Shown here: in pieces, positions 13,101 through 24,630 of the stretch
How positions within the stretch are numbered: position 1 is the first letter of the stretch
How the letters are laid out: the number at the start of each line of letters is the position of its first letter
Source of the DNA: Helianthus annuus
Lineage: Eukaryota > Streptophyta > Magnoliopsida > Asterales > Asteraceae
DNA: 64,000 nt
Assembly: GCF_002127325.2 (NCBI RefSeq)
Contig: NC_035437.2
Location: forward strand, 167,878,265 to 167,942,264
Direction of reading: 5' to 3'
Notes under the pieces: model-generated
What the model saw: only the letters and a program-made list of their open reading frames with translations
Databases searched by the model: none
What the model was told of the DNA's origin: nothing
Position numbers and translations under genes: made by a program

Positions 13101-13358
13101 GAGTAAATTACGTTTTTGGCCCCTGTGGTTATATCACTTTTACAATATTAGCCCAAAATAAGAATTTTTAACATATCTGCCCTCATGGTATGGGGGCAAA
13201 ATGGTTAGTTATAGAGACCATGGAGGCCAAAATGGTTAGACTTAGGGGCCAAAATGGTTAGTTACAGAGACCATGGGTGCAGATATGTTAAAAATTCTTA
13301 TTTTAGGCTAATATAGTAAAAGTGATATAACCGCAGGGGCTAAAAACGTAATTTACTC
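13101..13358. mobile_element. Mutator-like foldback MITE, 258 bp
   Basis: Long inverted repeats starting GAGTAAATTACG and ending CGTAATTTACTC, with a perfect 9-bp TSD ttccgaaaa at 13092-13100 and 13359-13367. A 9-bp TSD with long TIRs and no coding content fits a non-autonomous MULE. Same family as 13444-13700. Confidence 0.88.
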
Positions 13359-13443
13359 TTCCGAAAAAAAAAACAGTATCATATGCGAATTGAAGATCAT
13401 AAAACTATCAAATTAACTTATGGTATGAATTTTTTTAAGATAA

Positions 13444-13700
13444 GAGTAAATTACGTTTTTGACCCCTATGGTTATGTCATTTTTACTAAATTAGCCTAAA
13501 ATAAGAATTTTTAACATATCTGCCCCCATGGTCTCTATAACTAACCATTTTGACCCCCATGGTCTCTATAACTAACCATTTTGGCCCCCATGATCTCTAG
13601 ACTTATGGGAGACCATGGGGGCAGATATGTTAAAAATTCTTATTTTTGGCTAATATAGTAAAAGTGATATAACCACAGGGGCCAAAAACGTAATTTACTC
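13444..13700. mobile_element. Mutator-like foldback MITE, 257 bp, second copy
   Basis: Same GAGTAAATTACG / CGTAATTTACTC ends as the copy 86 bp to the left, with its own perfect 9-bp TSD ttaagataa (13435-13443, 13701-13709). The distinct TSD shows an independent insertion, not a duplication of the first copy. Confidence 0.88.
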
Positions 13701-13808
13701 TTAAGATAATTATTAAAATACATAAAAGTTATTGAGTTTTAAAAATACGGTGGAAGAGTGGAACTAAGCTCAAATAGAAAAAATGAACATTTATATATAT
13801 ATATTTTT

Positions 13809-14184
13809 GAGTTAAATGCCAATTTAGTCCCTGTGGTTTGAGTCATTTTGCCAGTTTAGTCCAAAGGTTTCATTTTTAACCTGTGGGTCCAAAAAGGTTT
13901 CATGGTTGCCATTTTAGTCCACTGGGTTAACTTCATCCGTTTTTTCTGTTAACGAGAAGGCCAATTCGGTCATTTTATATGGCTGAATTGTCCTTTTAGT
14001 TAACAGAATTACATACAAAATGACCAAATTGGCCTTCTCGTTAACAGAAAAAATGGATGAAGTTAACCCAGTGGACTGAAATTGCAACTGTGAAACCTTT
14101 TTGGACCCACAGGTTAAAAATGAAACCTTTGAACTAAAGTGGCAAAATGGCCCAAACCACAGGGACTAAAATGGCATTTAACTA
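13809..14184. mobile_element. Mutator-like foldback MITE, 376 bp
   Basis: Ends GAGTTAAATGCC and GGCATTTAACTA (near-perfect inverted repeats extending far inward), flanked by the 9-bp TSD tatattttt at 13800-13808 and 14185-14193. The interior is an almost complete palindrome of a 'not-coding, GGTCC-rich' type. A different MULE family from the two copies to its left. Confidence 0.83.
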
Positions 14185-14193
14185 TATATTTTT

Positions 14194-14475
14194 TTGTTTA
14201 AGTTTATATCAACTAGAGTATTGTCACCAATTGTATCTTATCTGTTTGAATTAATATGATAGCATAATGCATATAAGAAAAATCCTTCATATTTGATCCC
14301 TCTTCGAGCCATTAACCCCTTGCTCGATCTTGAAAAATAAAACTTTACGACATTTTAAGAATAGTGGCCTTGTGGAATTCTCATAGTCGAACCTATCAAA
14401 ACAGTTCAGATCTCTTCATTTCTTATCATCCTAATATTACAAACCAAGTTTCCACATCAAAATGGATCTATAGCA
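14194..14475. other. CstF50 3' flank
   Basis: No gene. AT-rich sequence after the CstF50 stop (minus strand) that should hold its 3' UTR; I could not fix a poly(A) signal. Confidence 0.5.
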
Positions 14476-17400
14476 CTAAGGAGTTTCCTTCCAAAATCTT
14501 ATTGATCGATCTGTACCACATGACACGAAAGCCGACTCAGTAGGTGAGTGTTCCAGCCACCTGGGTGCACCCGTGTGGTTAGATGGCCATCTTGCCACTT
14601 TTTCTGCACTAAGAGCATCCCAGATGACAATCTGTGTATCAACAATATCAAGCAACCTCAGTTAAAAGTGTTCAAGACAATCCAACATATTAAATACAAT
14701 CAACTACACCTAACCTCATTGCTAGGTTCGTCGATGCATAATACAAATTCTTCTGTGTCGTTAAAGATAGCCTGCGGAAGATGACAAGATAATGTTTGTT
14801 ATTTGACCACAAAGTTGTTCTTAGCTTTCTCAATAAAGAATCGCGTGGCATAACTATATGGTAATGGAGGCCTATAGAGGCGCAATACAAGCGGGTCAGG
14901 TGTGATGGGTAGTGGGTCAAAGAGGGTTTTGGTAAAAATGGATAACTTTTAGTGTGGGGTAAGGTTGGTTGACCCGCAAACACCTTTCTTTAATAGGAAA
15001 ATTGGATTTTAATAATCTCAACTTTGACATATTGGCTGACAATAGTCCCAACTAAGAAAACGTTTTGTGACAGTCCCAACTTTTAACCTATTTTCCCTCA
15101 GTGGTCCCATAAAAACTAAAAGTTAACACAATTAGTTATGCTGACGTGGACTGCTTATGTGGCAAAAAAGTCAAAGTTTTGATGACATAGAATGCTTATG
15201 TGGAAAATATGTCAAAGTTTTGATGACGTAGACTGCTTACGTGGCAAAGTTTTGGTGATGTGGACTACTTATGTGGCAGTCCACGTCAGCATAAACTAAC
15301 TGGGTTAACTTTTAGTTAGTATGGAACCGCTTAGGGAAAATAGGTTAAAAGTTAGGACTGTCACAAAACATTTCCTTAGTTGGGACTGTTGTCGGCCAAT
15401 ATGTCAAAGTTGGATTATTAAAATCCAATTTTCCTTTTTATTAATATTACTAATTATGATTGTTAAAATGGTTAATCACTCGTTAATTAATATACCTGGC
15501 AACGCAATTGCGTGTGTGTAGCTCCAAGATAATGTTTGACTAATCTCCCGGTTCCAACTTCCCACAGCTTCACAGAAGAATCCTTTCCACACGAGAGAAC
15601 ATATCTAACAACGAAAGTACGAAGTCAATACTTTTTAAACAAAGAACGGCTCGGCCCAATCCAACCCGTTTCAACCTATTACACAACTCGCATAACCAGC
15701 CCATTTCACACCTCCAACTGGAAAGTGTAAAGAGCAAAAAAAGCTTACTTTTGATCTTTGGTAAAACTTGCACTAGTGGCTTCAGCTGATCCATGTGCAC
15801 CAAGTATTGATCGAACAATATTACTAGTCACCCCATCCCATATTCTAATCGCACCATCTTTAGAGGCTGTAACATACATGCCACCTGTACATGAATATCT
15901 CACCTGCATCACCGAAAGCACAGATAACTTTAAAGAATACATTTTCAGGTCAACATGTCATCAGTTAAAGATTTGACCATGTCAATAAATTACAGTTTTG
16001 ACCCGTCACCGTCACCCAACCATCCGGACCCATCCATTTTGCCACACGTAATCGATTATAAGTAGGGCTGTAAACGAACCGAACGTTCAGCGAACAGTTC
16101 GTGAACCGTTCGGCGGGAAGTACGTTTATGTTCGTTCGATTAGCTTAACGAACGAACACGAACAAAAAATTATGTTCGGTTAGCTTAGCGAACGAACACG
16201 AACACATGTCTCGTTCGTTCGATTGCGTTCGTGAACGTTCGGTAGTATGTTCGGTTACGTTCGTTCGTGTTCGTTTGATTATATTAAAAAATAATAAATA
16301 AGAAACATTTTATCTAAACATATTGAAAACTTGAAACCCTATTTTTTTCAAAGTTAGCTAAACTTTGGACATATCTAAACATATTGAAAACTTGTTAGCT
16401 AAACTTTGGACATTATTTTGGGATAATTATGTCTAAGTTAGTTAAACTTTCGATAACTATGTCTAAGTTAGTTAAACTTGATTCATCGTTTGGTGGTTGT
16501 AGAAGATTTCTTGTGTTTTGATTTATCATTTGATGGTTATATTTAACTACTTATATCCAATGTTTAAAGATAACAATGTGTTTATTTTTTATTTTCAAGC
16601 TAAATGTTCGTTTTTGTTTGCTTGTGTTCGTTTGTGTTCATGAACTGTTCGTGAACAACTTAATTTCCTTAACGAACGAACACAAACATAAACTTATGTT
16701 CGGTACGCGTTCGTGAACAGTTCGCGAACATGTTAATTTCCTTACCGAACGAACACGAACATGGTCTTGTTCGTGTTCGTTCAGTTCGTTTACAGCCCTA
16801 ATTATAAGGAGTATTCATACCTGATTTATTGCACTATTAACGCCAATTTCTTGTACATTTGCTGAGAGGTAACACTGGAAAGTATTGACGTCATACAAAT
16901 GTGGAATATGATGATCGGTTCCTACCAGAAGAAAATCTCCAGAAGGATGAAAAGATAAAGACCGGACATTGTGTGTATCCTGTAAACATCAACAACCACA
17001 AAGAATGGATTTTTCAAGAAATATGAATATGTTGAGAACTCAGATAGTTTTGTAACGAACTCAAATAAAATAATAAACGAACCTGGATAACCCTGGATGC
17101 TCTCTTTGCAGTGGTCTTAGAAAAGTCAAAAAACCTGCATTTAATATATAGTTTTTGACTAATAAATAATAGGAATATTGGATTTTAATAATCTCAACTA
17201 TTCGCCGTTGGCCGTCAACAGTTTCAACTTTAAAAATAACCACTGGCAATCCTAACTTTTAACATATTGGCCTCCAATGGACCCTGACTAACAGAACCCT
17301 AACGCCATTAGTCTCCGGTCGCCGGAAAAACGTTTTTTGGCCGGAAAACTCAACATTTTTGTCCCGAACCTCTTTGTAACCTTATTATTGACCTTTGGGA

Positions 17401-20400
17401 ACCTTTTTCTAGTAAGAGACCCAATTATTAAAGTCGCTAGAAAACTCCTTTTTCGGCGGAAAACTTCTTTTCCGCCGAAAAACTCAACTTTTTGGCCGGA
17501 ACACTCGACATTTTCGCCCCAAACCTCTTTGTAACCTTAGATCGGACATTTAGAAAACCTTTTCTAGACAAAAACGGTTTTCCAGCGACCAGAGACTAAC
17601 GACGTTAGGGTTCTGTCAGTCAGGGTCCATTTGTGGCCAATATGTCAATACTCAATAGTTGGGACTGCCAGTGGTTATTTTTGAAGTTAGGACTGTTGGC
17701 GGCCAACGACGAATAGTTGGGATTATTAAAATCCAATGTTCCTAAATAATATGTTACCGACTTGTGCTTATGTTAAGCCATTTAGGATTTAGCATTATAC
17801 TTTATCGTGTGATCTTTGGCCCCAGATATCAAAATAGTATTTTGAGGATGGAAATCCACGTCATTTACTGGCTGCAGCGATATAAGAATTTTATTAGTTT
17901 AAAGATGTCAGGCTCCCGGCTTTCAAATTTGAAACTAGAGGTAGTAATTAAAATTAAAACCTGTTTATAAGATAACATGTAAATTCAACTTGTATTTTAG
18001 TAATAATGGGTCAAAATGTCAAATAGCCAAAAGAAACGGGTCAAACAGGTCAAAAGTCACCTAAAATGCTTGCAACCTTCTAATTAATTTTATTTAAAAA
18101 AAATTGATATTTACTATATTGCTTTCACTTTTGTAATCATACTAATACATTACTGGTTATTTATAATAGGAAAAATTACAAGTTTTGTCCTTTATCTTTA
18201 TACCACTTTTCAGGTGGTGTCCTTTTTAACGAATGTTGACAGGCGGTGTCCTTTACTAGGTATTTTGTTGCAAGTTTAGTCCTTTACACCCAACCCAGTT
18301 AAAAAACCTTGTTAATTGTTGACAGGCGATGTCCTTTACTAGGTATTTTGTTGCAAGTTTAGTCCTTTACCTAGGTATTTTGTTGCAAGTTTAGTCCTTT
18401 ACACCCAACAATTAACAGGGTTTTTTAACTGGGTTGGGTGTAAAGGACTAAACTTGCAACAAAATACCTAGTAAAGGACACCGCCTGTCAACATTCATTA
18501 AAAAGGACACCGCCTGAAAAATGGTATAAAGATAAAGGACAAAACTTGTAATTTTTCCTTTATAATATTAAATAAATGTTGCATCAACAAAAATTTACTT
18601 GTAGATGGTCATAAAACGTTCGTATGACGGGTCTAACAGGACCATCCTTTCCCTCTGGCAGCAGCATCTGCTTGATTTTTCCTACCTGCACATGATACCA
18701 GCTTTGCTACGTTAAATGGTTTACATGTAATTAGAGAATGGCAATTTCGACCCTTTATGAATTATCTATAACGGGTCAATCCGGTAAATTTAAAAACATT
18801 TGCTAAATATGAAACGGGTCAAATGGATTGAACATGTCAAAAGTCGTTCAAAGTTGGATTTTAACTCACAATCACAATCTTCTAAACCTATGTATTTAAA
18901 AGATATAGATTATTTATGAAATAATGCAATTTAACAGGCTCATTATTCATAACAAAATTCTAGAAAATAGCCAAAAAGAGTCACAGATCAATCCAATCCG
19001 ACCGAATTTAACCCATTCCCCTAACCCGCCCGATTTGCCACCTCTACGTATAACCAGGGTTATAAAAATCCCGACTAGCATCCGATTAGTCGCCGATTAA
19101 CGCTAGTCAGAAGTTCACCGAGTAATTTTCCTCTAATCGGACAATTAATCGCTAGACGGTCAATGGCGGCCCTAGGCAGTCCTAATCGGCCAAAAATCGG
19201 CGGTTCCGGACAAATTCCGGCCAATTACCGACCATATTCCTGGCCATTTTCCGGTCAAACCTTGTAAATTTCGATGATTAATCTTGTGTACTTCAAAAAA
19301 TGAGCCGACGAGGGATTAAAACTTATCTTGCTAAAAAACAATTACACATAAAAATGTGTGAGTATATATATATAAAACTGAAGATTACATATATAAGTTC
19401 CAATCCGATTAATCGCTAGTCTGTACCCCACCGGCCGACTAACGCCCAACGATTCTTACAACACTGCATATAACCAATATGAGCTTATTAAAAAAAACAT
19501 TACCTCGAACAGTTTAATTGAAGTATCTGCACTACCCGATGCAAGAAACCTTCCATCAGGACTAAATCTTGCACATCTTGCAGCGTTCTACATTGGATAA
19601 CAAAAACTCGTAAGTTTCCTAAAAGAAAGCTCTTAATATCAATCGGGAAAAACATAAGCCAACGTCAAACATTTTCGAGTTCAAATGGATGCATACCTTG
19701 TGTTCTGAAACATGTTTGGTTTCATGCTTTGGGAAACTTTTTGAGGAGCCTTTCGTATCATGTGCAGCACTGTCAAAACACATTCTTGTTGATTATTTAC
19801 GGGGCAAAATAGGCGATTATAAAAAGGATACAGGGGGTGTTTGGCATGGCATCTTGAAAGTGATTGCATGATACAAAATAATCAAAACTAGGATTGCGAC
19901 CCGCCGCAATGCGGCGGGGATTCTTTAGTTATAACTAAGTCAATATAGGACCCGCACGTTATGTTAAACCTGTCAAATGGGGGAAAAATAGACGATGTAA
20001 AAACGTTCACCCATACACGCACGTTGCGTCGTGTTAACTCGCAAAATTTAGAACGAAATGTAAAAACGTTAAACCAAAGACGCACGTTGCGATGTGTTAA
20101 GTCACAAAATTTAGAACCAAGCATAAAGCGAAAAATTTGCGGAAAATGAAAACTATAAAGGACCAAAGTTGAAAGTAAAAAAAGTTATGAGGATAGATTG
20201 CAAAAGATAAAAAGTTTTGGGTTAAAAGTAAAAAAAACAAATAGTTTTGAGTTAAAAGTAATTTATGAAATACTTTTGGGTGAAAAGTAAAAAAAAATCA
20301 ATTTTTTTGGAAAACCCCCAAAGCCAACGTTACGACAACTTGCGTCGTATTAACTCGAAAAATTTAGAACTATACGTCAAACGAAAATTTGCGAAAGATG

Positions 20401-21985
20401 AAAAGTATAAGTGACAAAAGTTGTGAAGTTAAATTGTAAATAATGAAAAGTTTTGGGTTAAAGTTAAAAAAACAAATTATGTAGGGTTAAAATTGTAAAA
20501 TTTAAAAACCTTTGGGTTAAAAATAAAAAATCAACTTGTTTTTTGAAAAACACCCAAAACACAATGTACAAGTGATAATGCACAAAAAAGTTGCAAACTT
20601 ATATATGGAATAATAATGAAAAACTTTAAGTTAAAAGTTAATAACTTTAAGGGGTTAAAATAAAAAGATAAACAACCTTTGGATTGAAAATGAAAAATCC
20701 AAATTTTTTTTGAAACTCTCCCAATCCATAAAGTACAACAATAAAAGCAACAAGATGTTGCTTATTTATATGTGGTAATAAGATTATAAAATTTTGATAA
20801 TCTAGAAACCGATCACCTAAAATCGACAGAAACAGCACGGGGAGCTGGTATAGACCCGTATGTTGTCGGTAATGCTGTGGTTGAATCAAACAATGCAGAT
20901 GTAGAGAGTCCCCTTCCTGTTTCATCTTTTTCGACTGCAAGACCCTGTTTAATTTTCAGTCCGAAAATAATGTTTCCTTTTGTTGACTGCTATTTTTAAC
21001 CTAATTATTGTTTAATCAACATAATAAAACACAAACAAACCTTGGCAACCAGCTCAAGAAGCTTGTTGGGAGAAGCTTCAACGGTGAGTGGTGTCATTGT
21101 AGCAGAAGCAACCGCACTTGCAGCCTAGAAATACACAAGTCAAACAACTGATTCTAAATTTGACTTTTGTGATTAGGCCTGTAAATGAGCCGAATGAACA
21201 CGAACGGGGGCATGTTCGTGTTCGTTCATTTAACTTTAACTGAACACGAATATGATCAATAAACGAATGGATCTTCTTGTTCATGTCCGTTCGTTAAGAA
21301 AGTGAACATGTTTGTGTTCGTTTATGTTTGTTCGTTAACATTCTAAACGAACAATTCATGAGCATAAATGAACAAACACAAACCAACATAAATGAACAAA
21401 CACAAACCAACATAAATGAACTTTTATATTAAAATATATAAAACATAAACAAATATATATACATTAAACTTTTGCATTAATATTTAAATGAATATAAACA
21501 AACGTTCACGAACGTAAATGAACAAACAAACATGTGTTCATGTTCATTCGTTTAATTAAATGAACAAAAAAAAAATTGTTCACGGAACATACACAAACTT
21601 CCCGCCGAACAGTTCACGAACGTTCAGTTCGTTTACGGTCCTAAATGTGACTACTTGGTGTAAAAACAATCAAATTAAAAAAAGCAAAGAGTTAAACCCT
21701 AACTCAACTATTAACCCAATCAAGCAATTTACCCCAACACAACAGACATTAATCTCAAAAAATTCCAAACAAATCCGTCTTAGAAAGTGTAGATCTTAGA
21801 ACAGGCAACCAGATTAAGCAGTTGAACATCATAATCGAAATGTAATCGACGAATTAAGAGTGAAATGAAGGGGGAAATAATACCTGAGTGAGATTGTGGT
21901 CTCTGAGATGAGCAACAATTAGATTGTTTACGTATCGATAAAGCTTACCTTCTTGCAATGTTTGCTCCAAATTATTGGTATCCAT
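14476..21985 (-). CDS. CSTF50: cleavage stimulation factor subunit 50 (CstF50/CSTF1 homologue), 13 exons
   Basis: Exons on the minus strand: 21985-21884, 21124-21041, 20944-20817, 19769-19697, 19587-19504, 18685-18599, 17871-17801, 17134-17083, 16979-16821, 15903-15749, 15604-15496, 14771-14715, 14631-14476. All introns are GT-AG, phases agree, and the total is 1317 bp = 438 residues plus stop; I recall known plant and human CstF50 as about 430. Residues 1-60 match the CstF50 N-terminal homodimerisation domain (LEQTLQEGKLYRYVNNLIVA). Seven WD40 blades follow, seen as GSADTSIKLFE, SGAKDHTIK, GTDHHIPHLYD, ASKDGAIRIWD, CGKDSSVKLWE, SNEIVIWD and CGTDRSIRFWK. In the nucleus CstF binds GU-rich elements downstream of the poly(A) site and assists CPSF; CstF50 scaffolds that complex. 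No frame damage, so likely functional. The introns hold at least six MITEs. Confidence 0.93.
14996..15434. mobile_element. Mutator-like MITE in CstF50 intron 11, 439 bp
   Basis: TIRs GGAAAATTGGATTTTAATAA and the reverse complement at 15415-15434; imperfect 9-bp TSD (tctttaata / tttttatta). Inside are degenerate direct repeats of a unit around 'gatgacgtggactgcttatgtggc' length (about 15140-15290). Confidence 0.78.
16063..16800. mobile_element. hAT-like MITE in CstF50 intron 9, 738 bp
   Basis: Ends TAGGGCTGTAAACGAAC and GTTCGTTTACAGCCCTA, perfect 8-bp TSD attataag (16055-16062, 16801-16808). The subterminal regions are dense in gttcg / cgaac repeats. Its right end lies only 20 bp from exon 9 (16821). 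Related copies lie at 21174 and 63780. Confidence 0.88.
17172..17742. mobile_element. Mutator-like MITE in CstF50 intron 7, 571 bp
   Basis: TIRs GGAATATTGGATTTTAATAA / reverse complement, perfect 9-bp TSD taaataata (17163-17171, 17743-17751). The ends resemble those of 14996-15434, so the two are one family with different interiors. This one carries TTTTCCGGCGA-type G/C-rich stretches. Confidence 0.87.
18179..18558. mobile_element. Mutator-like MITE in CstF50 intron 6, 380 bp
   Basis: TIRs GGAAAAATTACAAGTTTTGT / reverse complement, perfect 9-bp TSD tttataata (18170-18178, 18559-18567). An internal segment around 18255-18410 is tandemly repeated. Ends 40 bp from exon 6 (18599). Confidence 0.88.
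19055..19466. mobile_element. hAT-like MITE in CstF50 intron 5, 412 bp
   Basis: Ends CAGGGTTATAAAAATCC and CGATTCTTACAACACTG (imperfect inverted repeats with the canonical hAT CAG start). Flanked by 8 bp cgtataac / catataac (7 of 8 match). Confidence 0.75.
19900..19918. other. perfect GC-rich hairpin in CstF50 intron 3
   Basis: CCCGCCGCA, one base, TGCGGCGGG: a 9-bp perfect stem in otherwise AT-rich intron. To its right (about 19940-20640) is a long stretch of degenerate 'aaaagttttgggttaaaagtaaaaa' type repeats with acgttgcg motifs. Together these look like a decayed element, perhaps of Helitron type, but no clear termini were found. Confidence 0.5.
21174..21643. mobile_element. hAT-like MITE in CstF50 intron 1, 470 bp
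   Basis: Ends TAGGCCTGTAAATGAGCC and GTTCGTTTACGGTCCTA; same family as 16063-16800, with gttcg-rich subterminal repeats. The flanking 8-mers (tttgtgat / aatgtgac) match only partly, so this is an older insertion. Confidence 0.78.
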
Positions 21986-22519
21986 TTCTAAAACCTCAGC
22001 TAATATTATCAAAAACCCAACCCTCTTTCAACTAATATATCCAACTGCTGATTAAACAATTGGAATTGGAAAATACTCAAAAAGATTTGAACTTTGACTG
22101 CAATTGCTAACTTAATGGTGATTTTGTGATGTAATGCTTCACTATGGCCTATTGATTTAACAAAGTTTCTAGTATAACCGTTAAAACCTATAAATAAGAA
22201 TGTACATAACACAATGAATCCCACAAAATGAGATAATGACGATTAAAATATAACACAATACCGAAAAATACAATACAATGTCGAGAAAAAGGACACAGTG
22301 AGTCGCAAAAAGACAAAATGACGTAAATATAGAAAAGATACAATGACAATAAATAAAAATTCTAAAATCTATAAATCCAAAAGTGAAAACCTAAAATCTC
22401 ACATCGTAGAGTTTGATGAGACGGTTTCAATGCCGCTTGAATGAGGTTAATCGGGGTCCGTTTGATATCCTTTGGACGACTTCTTATTTTTAGGAGTCCT
22501 TGTATTTGATTCTAAACCT
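21986..22519. promoter_or_regulatory. CstF50 upstream region
   Basis: No gene. Holds the presumed CstF50 5' UTR and promoter on the minus strand. From 22240 to 22380 it is A-rich with loosely repeated 'gacacaatgac' units. I saw no decisive core promoter motif. Confidence 0.5.
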
Positions 22520-24069
22520 CTAGTATAATAGAGCCTGTATAGGTAGTTTGTTGGTGTGGGTTTGGATTTTGTTGTTATGTAAAATAATACACGTATACCC
22601 CACGTACATAATCTTTTTCACACTCCTAGCACACATTGGTCGATTCATTATACCCCATTTTGACTCCAAAACACCAAAAGCCCGTTCCACGTCTTTTCTT
22701 GTCGCCTCGTGTTGCTTCTTGAACTTTTTTTCGTCTAGTAGGTGAGGATATGGAAATGATTTGACAAACACAGACCATGTAGGGTAGATTCCATCCACGA
22801 GATAGTAACCACGTTTGTATAAGTGGTTGTTAACGTAAATTGGACATTTTGGGGCCGTTCCATTTCGTTCGGTTTGAAATAATAGAGATTGCTAAAGCAC
22901 ATTGATGTCGTTTTGTGCACCTGGTGGACCGCAAAAAGCATGTCATGCCCACAAATCTTGAGAGGCCACCGCTTCGAGCATAACTGTAGGGTAATGGTAA
23001 TTTCCTCTCATATATTAGCACCGAAACTCTGTGGGATACATTCTTCATACGAAATGGGTGCAATCAAGGCTACCCACCATACCAGGAAGGTGGTGTTTAT
23101 CCTCATGAGCTTGGTACAAAAGCGCCATATCGTGGCTTGTTAGCCTACGTAAGAACTCGGGAGCGTATATTTTACATACCGTTTCGCAGAAATATTCTAG
23201 ACACTCGCGGGAAGTCCTTTCGGCCATATGTAAATACTCGTCGTTCTCGTCTGGAGTGTTACCGGTTGCAAGTTGTTTAATAGCCGATGTAACTTTTTGC
23301 AACTGTGTAAAACCTTTCTTCATTCTCGCATCTACGCCCTCTTCAAACCATGGGTTATTCGCTTCCACGTCGCTCACAATTTTTAGAAACAAACGTTTTG
23401 ATATACGTAACCTATGACGAAAAATATCTTCATTATATTCCGATTCCTCGACAAAATAATCCGCCATAAGGGTTTCCTGGCCACTCTCATGATGACGACG
23501 AAGATAACGTTTCTTACTAGATGTGCCCGTATCTTGTAGTTCGGCTTCGTCGATGGGTTTCTGAAAAAAAAAAAAAAAACCTTATGCTACTATTGGATGA
23601 ATCACTGTTGGTGGGAAAAACAGTGGTATTTCTTCCACCATTTTTAAATAAAATAGGGGTAGAGATTTTAGGTTTGTAGACATGAGGAAATGAGTTGGTA
23701 TGAATTTGTTTAAAACGGATAGAGGTTTATATAGTTTAAATATAAAAAACCTTTCAAAAAAAAAAAAACTAACGGCCATATAGTCGTTGAAAGTCAAAAA
23801 GCAAGCCCCCAACGGTCATTTTCAATATAGGTTTATATAGTTTAAATATAAAAAAACCTTTCAAAAAAACTAAACTAACGGCTATATAGTCGTTGAAAGT
23901 CAAAAAACAAGCCCCCAACGGTCATTTTCAATGGATCCAACATCTCCCCGCATGCGGTGAATGCTCCCCGCTTTGAACCATCCCTACGCGGCATTATTTG
24001 ATGGCGGCGGTGTTCCCCGTGCGGCAAAGGGGTTCACCGCACCCCTTGCCGCTTCAACCCCCTTCACCC
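22520..24069 (-). pseudogene. PIF/Harbinger transposase (plant transposon protein), broken copy
   Basis: On the minus strand a frame starting upstream of 23467 contains PIDEAELQDTGTSSKKRYLR, MADYFVEESEYNEDIF, RLRISKRLFLKIVSDVE, TRECLEYFCETVCKIY and HHLPGMVGSLDCTH, the plant PIF/Harbinger nuclease (PF04827). The Asp of GSLDCTH is the first DDE residue. A stop at 23045-23047 and several frameshifts follow. Later pieces (NDINVL with the second Asp, DVERAFGVLESKWGI with the Glu) are in other frames. It ends abruptly after CIILHN near 22600. Right terminus: an element end CCCTTCACCC at 24069 followed by taa (24070-24072). No matching left terminus found, so the 3' end is truncated. A 106-bp tandem duplication lies in its 5' leader (23724-23829, 23830-23935). 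Confidence 0.82.
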
Positions 24070-24072
24070 TAA

Positions 24073-24630
24073 TGGATTAATTGGTTTGTTTCTATTAAGC
24101 TACGTATTATTTATTGCTTGTGATTTGTTTAGGTCCTAAAAATTATTACATAAACAATACCCATAACCAAATAACCCACTGGATATGAATAATCATTTCA
24201 CAAGAAAATCCCTAACCACTTGCAAAATTAACGCTACATTTCATGGCTTTTGGTGTTATTTAGTACATAGATATGACAGGACATGCACATGAACATTACA
24301 TATATATGATTTACTTGAAAAGTAGTTAGATTAAAGATATATGAGTTTTCAAATCAAATTCAACATGCATAAAAAGCATAAATTTGTCCATACCCTGCTT
24401 TTGATATATTTGAGAATTTGCTATCTTAAAAATGCAAACGAACACGCAAACTGATTTGAACTATCATTATTTGACAATCCCACTTTGTGATCAAATAAAC
24501 CTATCATCTTCAGGGAAAGAAAACATTTAGTTTTTATTTTGAACTGTGATTTAGAGAGTCAAAAAACGAATTACTAAAGATTTAGAAACCTTCAATTATC
24601 CAATGATTTCCTAGCTTATTTCTTAGTTTA
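24073..24630. other. AT-rich stretch, nothing recognised
   Basis: No reading frame, repeat or motif that I can support between the two Harbinger copies. Confidence 0.5.
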
